NCBI GenBank assembly: GCA_036898135.1
Contig: CM072511.1
Coordinates: 74,176,119 to 74,240,118, forward strand
Origin: Oncomelania hupensis
Taxonomy: Eukaryota > Mollusca > Gastropoda > Littorinimorpha > Pomatiopsidae
Direction: 5' to 3'
Length of the DNA stretch: 64,000 bases
The translations under genes and the position numbers were made by a program. Positions 1 through 9,914 of this stretch are shown here, piece by piece; positions within the stretch are counted from its first letter, which is position 1; each line of letters starts with the position of its first letter. The notes under the pieces are model-generated. The model worked only from the letters and a program-made list of their open reading frames with translations, was not told the DNA's origin and made no database searches.

Positions 1-33
1 CAAAACTTGATGCTGTGATGATGTATCAAATTG

Positions 34-60
34 TATTCATCAGATTAACATAAGTTGTAC
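34..60 (-). repeat. diverged copy of a short dispersed repeat
   Basis: On the - strand this reads gtacaacttatgttaatctg followed by atgaata. The same core occurs on the + strand at 8180-8206 and at 39170-39196, where it continues into a CAA-repeat tail. The copy here departs from the others after atgaata and lacks the clean CAA tail. It is probably the 3' end of a short retroposon. Confidence 0.6.
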
Positions 61-628
61 CGATTGTTGATTGTTATTAATATTATTGATTATGATTATT
101 GATTATGTACTGTATTGATGCAGAATGTTGTATTCAATAGCAAAGAAAAAAACACCTGGAAAGCAGACAAGATAATCTGTTAAATTTTAAAAATGCAAAA
201 TGGAGAAAATAGAATGGTGCTACGTGTCACAGTGTGCGTGTTTGCATGATTTATCTTGTTAGGTTTTGTATCTACTTTGTCATAGATGTACGTAAACACC
301 GTCATTCTCTTCTTTTTGGGGGAAAAGAAAAGAAAAAAAACAATTAGCAACGTGCTACTACTTTGGGCGTTTATAATTGATGATGAGTGAATACATTCTT
401 GCTTCAAAGTTAATTATTATGTGTTAAAAGGACAAACCAATCAGTTCTTTCATTGCTATTTCTTGAGCTTCGTTAACAAACAATGATTGTGCTAGGTCAA
501 GAACATAGAACTAGTAAGAAAACACAGTTAACAAAGTCAGTAACCTAAAAAATGGTATATCGAGGTAAAAAACGCAGATCACTACAGCAAAAAGAAAAAG
601 AAGAACAGAGAGAGCATTGTTTTGGGTT

Positions 629-1217
629 TGTTACGTTGAAACGCGAATGGTAGTATGTCTGAAACGCGCACGATAGATCTAATCGTTTCGTTTTGCAAAG
701 TATTCAATAATAGAGTGTATTTACCTTTGATTTGAGTTTGCGTTGTTGTTAGAAGAAGCTTTGTATAACGTTGGTAATTTTTGTTAATCGATATTATTAG
801 AGAATTCTCTAGATTCGCGTGTTTACTGTCGATAAAAACTTCCTGATAAATGTCGAAGTTTGAGAACGTTCTTGGAATGTATAGAAAGATGTATGACGTA
901 AGTCAGTGATGACGAAGTTAGAAGGATTGGTTAAATTGCGTCATACTCGATTAATCCAGGGTGTTCGGGAGAAGAAAGAGGCTATATATGTGCCGCACTG
1001 TTTTGAGTAGTAGTCGAGTTGAGTTGAGAATTGTATGCAGATGTTGATGTGTGCTGAATAAAAGTGGAAAATTTCATACAAAGACTCAGTGACTTGTATG
1101 CTGATTGAACGGGTTACGTGGATAATCGAATCCGAGCTTACACTCATCAGGAGCATTCACGCATTGGGGCTGAATCTACTACTGATTGAAAACACCACCA
1201 TCAAACGGAGTGTAACA
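629..1217 (+). mobile_element. solo LTR of the Gmr1-like Gypsy family
   Basis: The segment starts TGTTACGTTG and ends GTGTAACA, the terminal inverted repeat TGTTAC/GTAACA seen in the LTRs of both full elements. It is flanked by a perfect 5-bp duplication, GGGTT at 624-628 and 1218-1222. No internal sequence is present, so this is the product of recombination between two LTRs. In the sense direction it has a TATA-like box at 983-989 and an AATAAA signal at 1057-1062. Its orientation is opposite to the two internal-bearing elements. The end near 1217 matches the left LTR of the element at 28548 better than it matches the element at 2971. Confidence 0.9.
983..989 (+). promoter_or_regulatory. LTR TATA box
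   Basis: TATATAT inside the solo LTR, about 70 bp before the AATAAA signal at 1057-1062. The same arrangement, TATA then AATAAA, occurs on the - strand in the LTRs of the other two elements, for example CTATATAAGT at 9120-9111. This is expected of an LTR that carries its own promoter and poly(A) signal. Confidence 0.55.
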
Positions 1218-1301
1218 GGGTTAACCAACATGGCGGATAAGCTCCGCCCACTGGCTTCAAATCGATAAGTAAGAGAAAGAGCGCAATGCGGCCTCCACGA
1301 A

Positions 1302-1330
1302 GTCCCCTATACGCTGATGTGTCTGGGGAC
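1302..1330. repeat. GTCCCC/GGGGAC stem-loop repeat
   Basis: A 6-bp perfect stem, GTCCCC and GGGGAC, encloses tatacgctgatgtgtct, followed by gttaatcta. Almost the same sequence is at 10590-10618, followed by gttaatctata and an actaaacta run. It is probably the 3' end of a retroposon family. Confidence 0.5.
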
Positions 1331-1514
1331 GTTAATCTACTTGAACAACTGAATGCGGCCTCCCTTCTATCTAACCTTGGGTTTCATCAGTATGTAACTG
1401 CTTTTATTATTGGTTAACAATGCCATCACGCGTTTTGTAAATAGCTCTAGAACCAGTGACTTATGCTACTCAGTAATTAGGGAATTGTTAATTAAAAAAA
1501 AACACAACAACAAC

Positions 1515-1630
1515 ATATGCATGCGCGTTCGTACGCATGTGTGCGTGTGCATGTGTGTGTGTTTGTGCATGTGCATGCGTGAGCACGCGTGCGCGAGTGC
1601 ATATGCGTGCGCGTGCATGCATGATTGTGT
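1515..1630. repeat. alternating purine-pyrimidine tract
   Basis: About 115 bp made almost wholly of gt, gc, ca and tg steps, such as gtgcgtgtgcatgtgtgtgt. Frames across it are open only because the sequence is simple. Alternating purine-pyrimidine DNA of this sort can adopt Z-DNA. Confidence 0.7.
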
Positions 1631-2022
1631 TTAGAAGTAACGAATATTATTTGAATGGTGTAGGTAGCTGAAGTTTGGCTGTTGCTATGGAACAATGACG
1701 TGGCACTAGGCCCGAGTCGTCTGCTACACCGTTGGGCGTTTCCCACAGCTTCCCAAACCGAAAGTAAATAATGCTGCATCATTGCAGTAATTTTCTAACT
1801 TATTTAAGGTTTAAGAAAGTGTTACACATCAATGTTTAATGTTACAACCATAATGCAGTGTGTTGTTTATTTAATAAAAGAAGGGTTGTGAAAGTACATT
1901 TTTAAAGAAAGGTTGGTGTGTGATTTGCGTGCGTAGAGAGAGGTATTATTGAGGTCTTTGGCGCCTTGCGCAACTCGTGTCGCAGTCCTCTCTCTTTTCT
2001 CTATCTCTTTCTATCCAATCAT

Positions 2023-2098
2023 ATCCTATCCTACCCTATACCGTAACTCGGAAGTCGTTGGGGCATCACAGATGATCGTTTAACCAGCGTACTCCATC
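2023..2098 (-). mobile_element. 3' tip of an RTE-type element
   Basis: Read on the - strand, this is the last codons of the RTE family (…KRSSVV… region), its stop, and a GGATA-type repeated tail. It corresponds to the 3' end of the intact copy at 26765-26849. It is a heavily 5'-truncated insertion with several substitutions. Confidence 0.75.
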
Positions 2099-2100
2099 CA

Positions 2101-2920
2101 TGGTATCAGTGATAATGGTAATTAACATGTGTTCTGTATAATTCACAGAGATGCCGGTAATTCACAGCGTTAATTACTAATTTTTAGTTTTGGCCCAAAC
2201 CCAGAGTTACCAGTATCACGAGATACTTAAAATGAACACATTTTTTAAAATTCTTACAATTTAAGATTTGCTGTGAACAGTGCCTGCGCATGCGCATCGA
2301 ACCGCATATGCGCATCAGCATGCGATGGTGGATGCTTAAGAATAGTAAATAGGGTTAAAAGTATTATTGATGTAAATAAATATATACTAAAGCAGACACG
2401 AAGCATATAATTTTGCTTACCATTTTCATGAACACACATTTGCAGCGTGTTGAAATAGCGGGTGTTCGGAAGTCTACGCTAATTGGTCACTATAATTGCG
2501 CATTAGTCTATGTAGCACGGTTGAGACCAAAACAAACATATCCGTGGAACACATTAAAATTCACTCGTAAAAATTGTAATTATCAGGTGAATATTAAAAT
2601 TTTCGGGTTTGGCCCATTTCCACACAATCCGTGTGGAAATGCGCCAAAAACGAAAATTTAAAATTAAACGTCAACACGCCAAGATAGTTATAATTTTTAG
2701 TGATAGTTGTAATTATCTCATAATAATTGTAAATATCTCACGATAATTGTTAGTATTACGCAAAAATTGTAATTATCAGGTTTTGGCGCTAGGAAAGCTT
2801 GGCAAATAAGCCTACTGTTATTTATGAATTAACACTGGATTACCGGTATCTGTGTAAATTACACATAACACGTGTTAATTTTAATTATTTCGTGATACTG
2901 GTAACTCTGTGTTTGGGCGC
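2101..2920. mobile_element. AT-rich element with inverted repeats (MITE-like)
   Basis: The sequence gcccaaacccagagttacca at 2193 is repeated in inverse at the right end (2880-2918), with about 50 bp of good pairing including cagtatcacg. The block at 2101-2175 also pairs with the same right arm, so the left side carries one and a half copies of the terminus. The interior has short repeats of the type taattatctca/ataattgta. No transposase is seen. Function and superfamily are unknown. Confidence 0.55.
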
Positions 2921-2970
2921 TATTAATTAGGCTGTGTATTTGAAATCGCTCAGTTGATTTTCAAACCCAG

Positions 2971-3611
2971 TGTTACACTCGAGTTGTTTTTTTTATCAGT
3001 TAATTCAGCCCCGATGCTTGAAACCTGATAAAGTGTAACTCAGGTTCGTTTATCCACGCAGCCTGCTCACTCATCAAGTCAGGAGTCGACGTATGAAGTT
3101 TTCCACTTTTATTCAGCACACATCAACAACTGCATACAATCGCTCAATGGCTTTTCCACTCTCAACTTTTACTTTCCAACTCACTATCAACAACAACACA
3201 CACACCTATTTTGAAACAGTGCGGCACTTATATAGTCTCTACATACTCGGGAACAAACGAGAATATCCTACATGAAACACCACAACCAATCAAAATTAAT
3301 TTCATCATTACTTTCTCACGTGACACAACCCTATTTGGAATGGAAGCTTCCATGGTAACCAACAGAACAATCCATACGCTTCAATCGATAGTAAACAACC
3401 AATTCTCGAAAATTCTCAAATAATATCGACGAACTAAAAACACCAACGTTACACAAAGCTTCTTCTAATAACAACGCAAAATCAAATCAAAGATAAATAC
3501 ATTCTATTACTGCATGCATTGCAAAATAAAACGAACAGATCTATCGCGCGCGCTTCACACATAATATCGTGCGCATTTCACACGCACCATCATGCGCGTT
3601 TCAACGTAACA
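2971..3611 (-). repeat. 3' LTR of the element at 2971-9496
   Basis: On the + strand this is the left LTR. It runs TGTTACACTC…GTAACA and is near-identical to 8851-9496. Differences by eye include one run of T, a 3-bp length change near 3076 and scattered substitutions. A TATA box and AATAAA lie on the - strand within it. Confidence 0.92.
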
Positions 3612-3627
3612 TAACCCCCCACTCAAG
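3612..3627 (-). other. polypurine tract
   Basis: Directly inside the 3' LTR the - strand reads cttgagtggggggtta. A purine-rich run abutting the 3' LTR is where plus-strand DNA synthesis is primed in LTR retrotransposons. The same sequence lies at 29174-29189 in the second element. Confidence 0.7.
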
Positions 3628-3819
3628 AAGAAATTTACTTAATTTTTTTATACAACGTTGATACGCAATGTACAAACAAAATCAGAAATTAAAACTTATT
3701 TCAGTCTGTCTGAACACTGTCAATGTGCCCAGTCCATCCACACAGAGTCAATGGTTTTCATCTTCAAGTCTGTTTGGATATTGCCAATGTTCTCAGTTCA
3801 TCCACACAATCAATGTTCC

Positions 3820-6800
3820 TTACTCACACACTCTGCTGAGAAAGTCCGCACCAACATTGTCTGATCCTTTAATAGATTCTACTCGCATGTTAAAGTTCTG
3901 CAAGTACATAGCCCATCTCATGATACGACTGTTCACAAACTTGGCAGAGTTCAAGTAAGTTAACGGCTTGTGATCAGTCTGCAGCACGAACTTCACTCCT
4001 TGAAGGTACAGTTCGAACTTCCGGATTCCCCATATGATGGCAAGGCACTCTTTCTCCATGGTCGAGTAATTCTTCTCAGCCCTGGACAGCTTCTTGCTGG
4101 CGTAACTGACCGGAAATAGTTTCCCTTCGTGTTCTTGCATCAGTATGGCGCCGATGCCTTCGTCCGCTGCGTCTGTTCTTAAGACGAATTCCTTGGAAGT
4201 GTCAGGCAGTCGTAGCACCGGATCCTTCGAAAGGAGTCGCGCACAGTCTGGTATGCCTTCTCCTGAGACGGTCCCCACTGCACTTGGTTCGGACAGCCTT
4301 TCCGCACCAGGTCCGACAGAGGTGCTGTGATGGCTGAGTAGTTCGGTACGAACTCCCTATAATACCCAGCCAATCCCAGGAAAGATCGCACCTGCTTCTT
4401 TGTTTGGGGACGTGGAGCGTTCAGAATCTTGGTGACGTTTTCTAGCAGAAGCCCCTTTTGTCCTTTCAGCGAATGGCCAATAAAGTCTACGTTGTCAGTT
4501 CCCAGAATGCACTTACTGGGTCTCACGGTCAGGTTAGCTTCTGTTAGACGGTGAAACAGCTCCCTCAAGGTCTGCAGATGCTCTTCCCAGGTGCGAGTGT
4601 GGACTAGCAGGTCGTCCCAGTAACACACGACGTTGTCCATCCCCTTGAGCATCTTCCTCATTCCTCTCTTCAGGGTAGCTCCGCTGTTGACCATGCCAAA
4701 GGGCATCCTCAGGCACTCGTACGTCCCATCAGGAGTTATAAAAGCAGTCTTTGATATGTCCTGTTGACGCACGGGGACTTGCCAATAACCTTTGCTGAGG
4801 TCAATCTTTGAGAAGATTTTACTCCCCGATAATTGGCGGAAGAGGTCTGCTGCGGTAGGCATCGGCTCAGGGTCGAAGACGGTGATCTTATTAACCTTCC
4901 TGTAGTCGATGCACACTCTGTTGCTCCCGTCCTTCTTCTTCACGACCACGACAGGGGACGCGTAGGGGGAACTGGACTCCCTGATGATGCCCATCTTCAG
5001 CATCTCATCGATGTCTTTTTTCAAGGATTCGCGGGCCTTGAAAGGGATCGGGAAGGGTTTGGATCGAACGGGGACATTTGAAGTGAGGTGGACTTCATGT
5101 TCGACCAAAGTCGTAGAGCCTGGGACATCACTGAAGCTATGGGGAAACTCGCCCATAAGGTCCTTGAGTTCCATCTTTTGACCTTCCGTCAAGCTCGGTC
5201 CTAGCTTAACATCATCGATGCTTTCTTTGCTGTGGAAGTCTCCCAGTTCCAACAGTTCCTCGCTGTCAAAGCTGTCGTCGATCACAGCTGCTGTTGCTGC
5301 GTGTTCAGTCTCTGACGGCCTCTCCTTGTACAGCTTAAGGAGGTTGGCGTGGTATATCTTGGAATGCTGGCCGACCTTCACCTTGTATTCGTTGATTCCC
5401 ACCACGGTCTCCACTTCGTACGGGCTTTTCCACTGCATCTGCAACTTATTATGATCAGTAGGTAGCAGCACCAGCACTTTGTTGCCAGGTTTAAACTTCC
5501 TGTTCACAGCCCTACGATCATGGTAGTGCTTTCCACAGTCCTGGGACTTCTTCAGGTTTTCTCTGGCTATCTCGAGAGTCTGCTCCAGCTTCTCCCGTAG
5601 CTCAAACACGTACTGGTAGCTATTCTTCACCTCTGGGGTCTCTACTTCTTTCGTCCACAGTTCTTTTAGGATGTGCATCGGCCCTCGGATGGTTCTCCCG
5701 TACAGCAGCTCGAACGGAGAAAAGCCGGTGGACTCCTGCGGTACTTCTCTGTAGGCGAAAAGTAATGCATTGATTAATCGATGCCATTGTCTGGGCTGCT
5801 CGCTGCATAGTTTCTTCAGGGTGGACTTCAGCGTAGCATTGAACTTCTCGACGAGCCCGTTGCACATTGGATGGTAGGGTGTCGTAGTCAAATGCCGGAT
5901 GCTCAACAGTCTGTTAACCTCCTTCATGCAGTCAGAGACGAACTGCGTCCCGAGGTCTGTCAGAATTTCTTCAGGCACTCCGAGTCTGCTGAACATGTCC
6001 ACCAGCGCCTCTGCAACAGTCTCAGTGTCTATCTTCTTCAGAGGCACTGCTTCTGGGTACCGAGTCGCATAGTCCACTAAAGTCAGTACCCACCGATGAC
6101 CTTCTTCACTCGGAGGTCTTATTTCGCCGATTAAGTCTAAGGCCACCCTCTTGAAAGGTCGGTCGATCAAAGGCATCATCTGCATAGGTACTTTCGGGAC
6201 CCTTCCTCGAGGTATGGTCTTCTGGCAAATGTCACATGATCGGCAAAAACGGCTAACGTCCGCATGAAGTCCTGGCCAGTAGAACACCGCCTGGATTCTG
6301 TCTGACGTCTTCTTGATACCCAGGTGACCTCCCATGATTGAGTCATGCGCTACTTCCATCACCTGGCGCCTTAGGGGTAACGGTACCAATACTTGACGTA
6401 GTGGTTTCCCTCCGTTGACCCTCGGGTGCTGGAAGATTCGATACAGGATCTTGGCCTTCACCTCAAAATAGACCGTACCACTGCCTTTGGTCACGTGGTC
6501 TTGGCGGTTCCTGTACTTGTTTAAAGTACTAGCAGCTTCCTGGTGCTGGATTAGCTTATCTCTGTCCACGATGGCAGCTTTAGAGTTGTCGGCGACCTTC
6601 AGTGGCGTAGAGGTCTTGTCTCTCTTGGCCTGGGCCCTGGTAGTAACAGCACCGACGATCTCTGGTCGGCAGGGCTGAGCCGGAGTAGCCACATTGTCCC
6701 GTAGCAGCTCTGTAAGGTCTCCATCGGGAAATGGCAATGGATCCTCCTCCATAACTTCGACGTGTTGAGTTGAGGCAGGACTCCACTCTGGATCGGGGTC

Positions 6801-8348
6801 GTCGGGTCGTCTCGCGCCGTCGATATTCCCGATCATCAAATCATACAGCGGCTTCTTCAGGCAAACCGCTTCGACTTCGCCTATGTAGAAAGGGGTGCTG
6901 ACTTGAACTTTCGCAACTGGCGCTTTCACACATTTGCTGTCGGCCATAAGTGTCCATTTTGAATCGCCAGTGAACTGTTCTTTAGCGATTAGGTCTTCTC
7001 TGACGATGACCCCACTGCAGCCAGAGTCTCTTAAAACAGTCACTTCATGATTTCCGACGCGTCCCTTGGAAATAGGCATGTTCTGTACGGTCACAGCTGC
7101 GCTGGCGACAACGGGGATGGATTTTCCGTTGGCAAGGAGAAGTTGGCCATCGGTCATGCACTCTTGCACGTCCGCTGGAGTAGCTGTGCGCTCGGTCTCA
7201 CTCGGAAGAATGACGCTCCCGCCGCACACTTGATGGTCAGATTTACTGGTTTGCCGTTGATTGGAGAACCGCCTCTGCCGGTTGCCCGCCGCTGCATTGT
7301 CCGTACTGCCCCGCTGTCCGCTACTTTTGTTTTGAGGACAGTTAGCCGCTCTGTGGTCTGTAGCGTTGCAAGTGAAACAGCCTCTTGAATGCCCTTCCCT
7401 GGGAGTTGGCGTGGAGTCCGTGTGTCTCTGGCTCGTCTGACTCCCCTGGATCTGGTTCCAATGGCTTGCAGTTTTCTGAAATGGTTTCGTCGCCTTGGGT
7501 GGCCCCAGCGTTTTTCCGTGAGCGAGGAGATATCTTTCAGCAACCTCGGTTACGTCATTAAGCGTCTGCAGCTTCTGTAATTCTAAGTGGGTCGCCAGGT
7601 CCTTGTGACAGGCATTGAGGAATTGCTCCTTCACGATCAGGTCATGGAGACTATCGTAAGACTTTTCTTTGCCTGATAGTTCCACCCACTTGGGTAAGTA
7701 TGACGACAGGCGCTCCACAAATTGCTTTGGTGTCTCGTCTGACAAAGGCCGGCAATCACGGAAGCGTTTACGGTAACCCTTCTCTGTGAAGCTGTAGCAA
7801 TGCAATAGGGCCTCTTTCAAGACATCGTAGTTTTTGGCGTCATTGTTCGACAGTCTGGTGTAAACTTCGAGTGCTTGCCCCGTCAGAAGTGCACTCAGTC
7901 GAATTGCCCAGTCTTGAGGTTGCCAGTTAGAGCTTTCAGCGAACCTTTCGAATCTCGCCAGATAACTGTCAATCTGGTCCTTCCCGTCGACGAAAGCTGG
8001 CAATTTTGGAGCCGTATGGTCGTTGGTGACTTGTGGCGCATGCTGATTGTTTTGGATACGCGCCAACTCTAGCTGGTACTGACGATCTCTTTCTTGCCGC
8101 TGCTGTTCAATTTCCAGACGCTTCAATTCAGATTCTCTTTCTTCACGCCGTCGCTCATCTTCTCTTTCTTCACAGTATCAGTACAACTTATGTTAATCTG
8201 ATGAATAAAAATTGGTGCAACAACAACAACTTTCTTCACGCTGACGTTGTTCTTCTCTTTCTTGTATTCTCTCCTGAGACTTGACGTACTCCGTCAGCTG
8301 TTTGCCTTTCAGATTCAGTGCAATCCCTTTATGCCAGAAGTCAGCCAT
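3820..8348 (-). pseudogene. gag-pol polyprotein, order gag-PR-INT-RT-RH, broken
   Basis: The original ATG is on the - strand at 8348-8346, matching the start at 33300 in the second copy. A 57-bp insertion at 8174-8230 adds an in-frame TAA at 8195-8193. From codon TTG at 8126 the frame is open for 1315 codons to 4179. Numbered from 8126: gag-like region about 40-205; zinc knuckle CX2CX4HX4C at 250-263; protease DSG at 367-369; integrase H594, H601, C631, C634; DDE residues D664, D724, E760 (DX35E); GPY/F-like module near 901-903; reverse transcriptase about 1015-1270 with D1109 and the YWDD box at 1169-1172. A frameshift near 4215-4240 moves the RNase H domain (DAADEG, TDHKPL, GADFLSR) into another frame, ending at 3820. 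In life the polyprotein would be cut into capsid, protease, integrase and polymerase. Confidence 0.9.
8174..8230 (+). mobile_element. 57-bp retroposon fragment inserted in gag
   Basis: The 57 bp begin agtatcagtacaac and end in a CAA repeat. They are flanked by a perfect 9-bp duplication, tttcttcac, at 8165-8173 and 8231-8239. The second Gypsy copy lacks the insertion. Insert plus duplication is 66 bp, so frame is kept, but the insert carries an in-frame stop on the coding strand. The sequence recurs at 39167-39228 and, diverged, at 34-60. Confidence 0.85.
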
Positions 8349-8832
8349 CTTGATGCTTTTCTGGAAAGTTCTTTTCTAGAAAGTTCTTGACTGTGCTGTA
8401 CCTTTCTAGACTGTTCTAGAACAGCACGCTTTCTGCAGTAGCGCTGATGCTTGTCACTAGTCGCCTTCGCTGACGCAGGCCCCGCTGTCCTCGTCGTATG
8501 CGACGCTGCACCACGCTGGTGTTGATGAATACGCTCCTGTGCTGAAGTAGACGCAACGTCCGCTCGTCGCTCTCTCTAATACTGGCGATGTAGCTCCGAG
8601 ACTGTCCCTCGACGTAGTCTTGCGGCAGCCACGTAGTCCCGATCTGTTGTTCGCTCACGAAACAACTCTTCAGCGACTACACGCCCTTGCAGTCAACCCG
8701 AATCTATCGGATGTAGTCCCAGTATGTTGGCCCCTCTCGACGCAACTCGTTGGCGGCTACCCTCGATGACTGCCTCTAGTAACGTTGACTCGCTTGTTGT
8801 AGCAGTTGAACCCTTGGCTATGGCGTAGATCA

Positions 8833-8847
8833 CAGGCTTGGCCCCCA
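8833..8847 (-). other. primer-binding site candidate
   Basis: Just inside the 5' LTR the - strand reads ttttgggggccaagcc. A TGG start three bases in is the usual form of a tRNA primer-binding site. The first seven bases (TGGGGGC) agree with a tRNA-Pro complement, but later bases do not, so the primer tRNA is not established. The second element has tgggggtcaagcc at the same place. Confidence 0.4.
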
Positions 8848-8850
8848 AAA

Positions 8851-9496
8851 TGTTACACTCGAGTTGTTTTTTTTTTATCAGTTGATTTAGCCCCGATGCT
8901 TGAAACCTGATAAAGTGTAACTCAGGTTCGTTTATCCACGCAGCTTGCTCACTCATCAACAAGTCAGGAGTCGACGTATGAAGTTTTCCACTTTTATTCA
9001 GCACACATCAACAACTGCATACAATCGCTCAATGGCTTTTCCACTCTCAACTTTTACTTTCCAACTCACTATCAACAACAACACACACACCTATTTTGAA
9101 ACAGTGCGGCACTTATATAGTCTCTACATACTCGGGAACAAACGAGAATATCCTACATGAAACACCACAATCAATCAAAATCAATTTCATCATTACTTTC
9201 TCACGTGACACAACCCTATTTGGAATGGAAGCTTCCATGGTAACCAACAGAACAATCCATACGCTTCGATCGATAGTAAACAACCAATTCTCGAAAATTC
9301 TCAAATAATATCGACGAACTAAAAACACCAACGTTACACAAAGCTTCTTCTAATAACAACGCAAAATCAAATCAAAGATAAATACACTCTATTACTGCAT
9401 GCGTTGCAAAATAAAACGAACAGATCTATCGCGCGCGCTTCACACATAATATCGTGCGCATTTCACACGCACCATCATGCGCGTTTCAACGTAACA
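8851..9496 (-). repeat. 5' LTR of the element at 2971-9496
   Basis: Right LTR on the + strand, 646 bp, TGTTACACTC…GTAACA, followed by the CCCAG duplication. On the - strand it has CTATATAAGT at 9120-9111 and AATAAA at 8998-8993, giving promoter, then poly(A) signal, within the LTR. Confidence 0.92.
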
Positions 9497-9768
9497 CCCA
9501 GGTAATTGATATTGGGTTGGGTTTGGGTTTTTTGCAGAGAAGCTGGGTCAAAAAAGAAGGGTGAAGAATTTCTGCTTATAATGTTTTCACGCTTAACATT
9601 TTCCACATTATAGTCCATTTAATGGACTATTGATTATAGTCAAAGTCTATCATTAATTTTCCATGGGTAATGACGGTTTTGCCTACATTTTGCCCGAAGT
9701 TTGGAACTCTTTTGAATGCGTGTCATCCTGATTTTTTTCCTCTCCAATCTCTTTTGTCTGTCTTTTAG

Positions 9769-9914
9769 GGCGACCATACAAAACCCGTTCCGGTCAAACA
9801 TGAGAAGTCGGAGAAGTTTTTGCTGTCTTATAAGGTCAGCAGAATGGAAGAGGCGAGTTTTGTTTTCGAATTTCGTCCATCACGAAAGCAAGTAGATCTA
9901 ATATTTTCGCACTG
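9769..9914 (+). CDS. candidate host exon, unknown product
   Basis: A pyrimidine-rich stretch ending tgtctgtcttttag precedes 146 bp that are open in only one frame, followed by the donor ctg/gtaggt. The 48 complete codons give a charged peptide starting GDHTKPVPVK and ending VDLIFSHW, with two bases left over. Base composition is much richer in G and C than the flanking AT-rich DNA. I do not recognise the family. The exon cannot be joined directly to the candidate at 14609, because that would create a TGA at the junction, so an intermediate exon would be required. It could also be a chance open stretch. Confidence 0.4.

Larger units (their letters stand above)
2971..9496 (-). mobile_element. 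complete Ty3/Gypsy-type LTR retrotransposon, Gmr1-like domain order
   Basis: Two LTRs of 641 and 646 bp, each beginning TGTTACACTC and ending CGTAACA, bound one large - strand coding region. The element is flanked by a perfect 5-bp duplication, CCCAG at 2966-2970 and 9497-9501. The LTRs differ at only a few positions, so insertion is fairly young. The protein order is gag, zinc knuckle, protease, integrase, reverse transcriptase, RNase H. Integrase before reverse transcriptase is unusual for a Gypsy element and is the hallmark of the Gmr1-like group. The copy is not intact: a frameshift lies near 4215-4240, and a 57-bp insertion puts a stop in the 5' part of gag. Confidence 0.92.

Noticed and set aside
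1515..1630. coding sequence across the GT/GC tract
   Set aside because: Both strands are open only because the repeat lacks stop codons.
4833..7580. many + strand open frames of 60-113 codons across 4.8-7.6 kb
   Set aside because: They are shadows of the - strand Gypsy polyprotein; no domain or splice context supports them. Equivalent shadows over the RTE copies were left out too.
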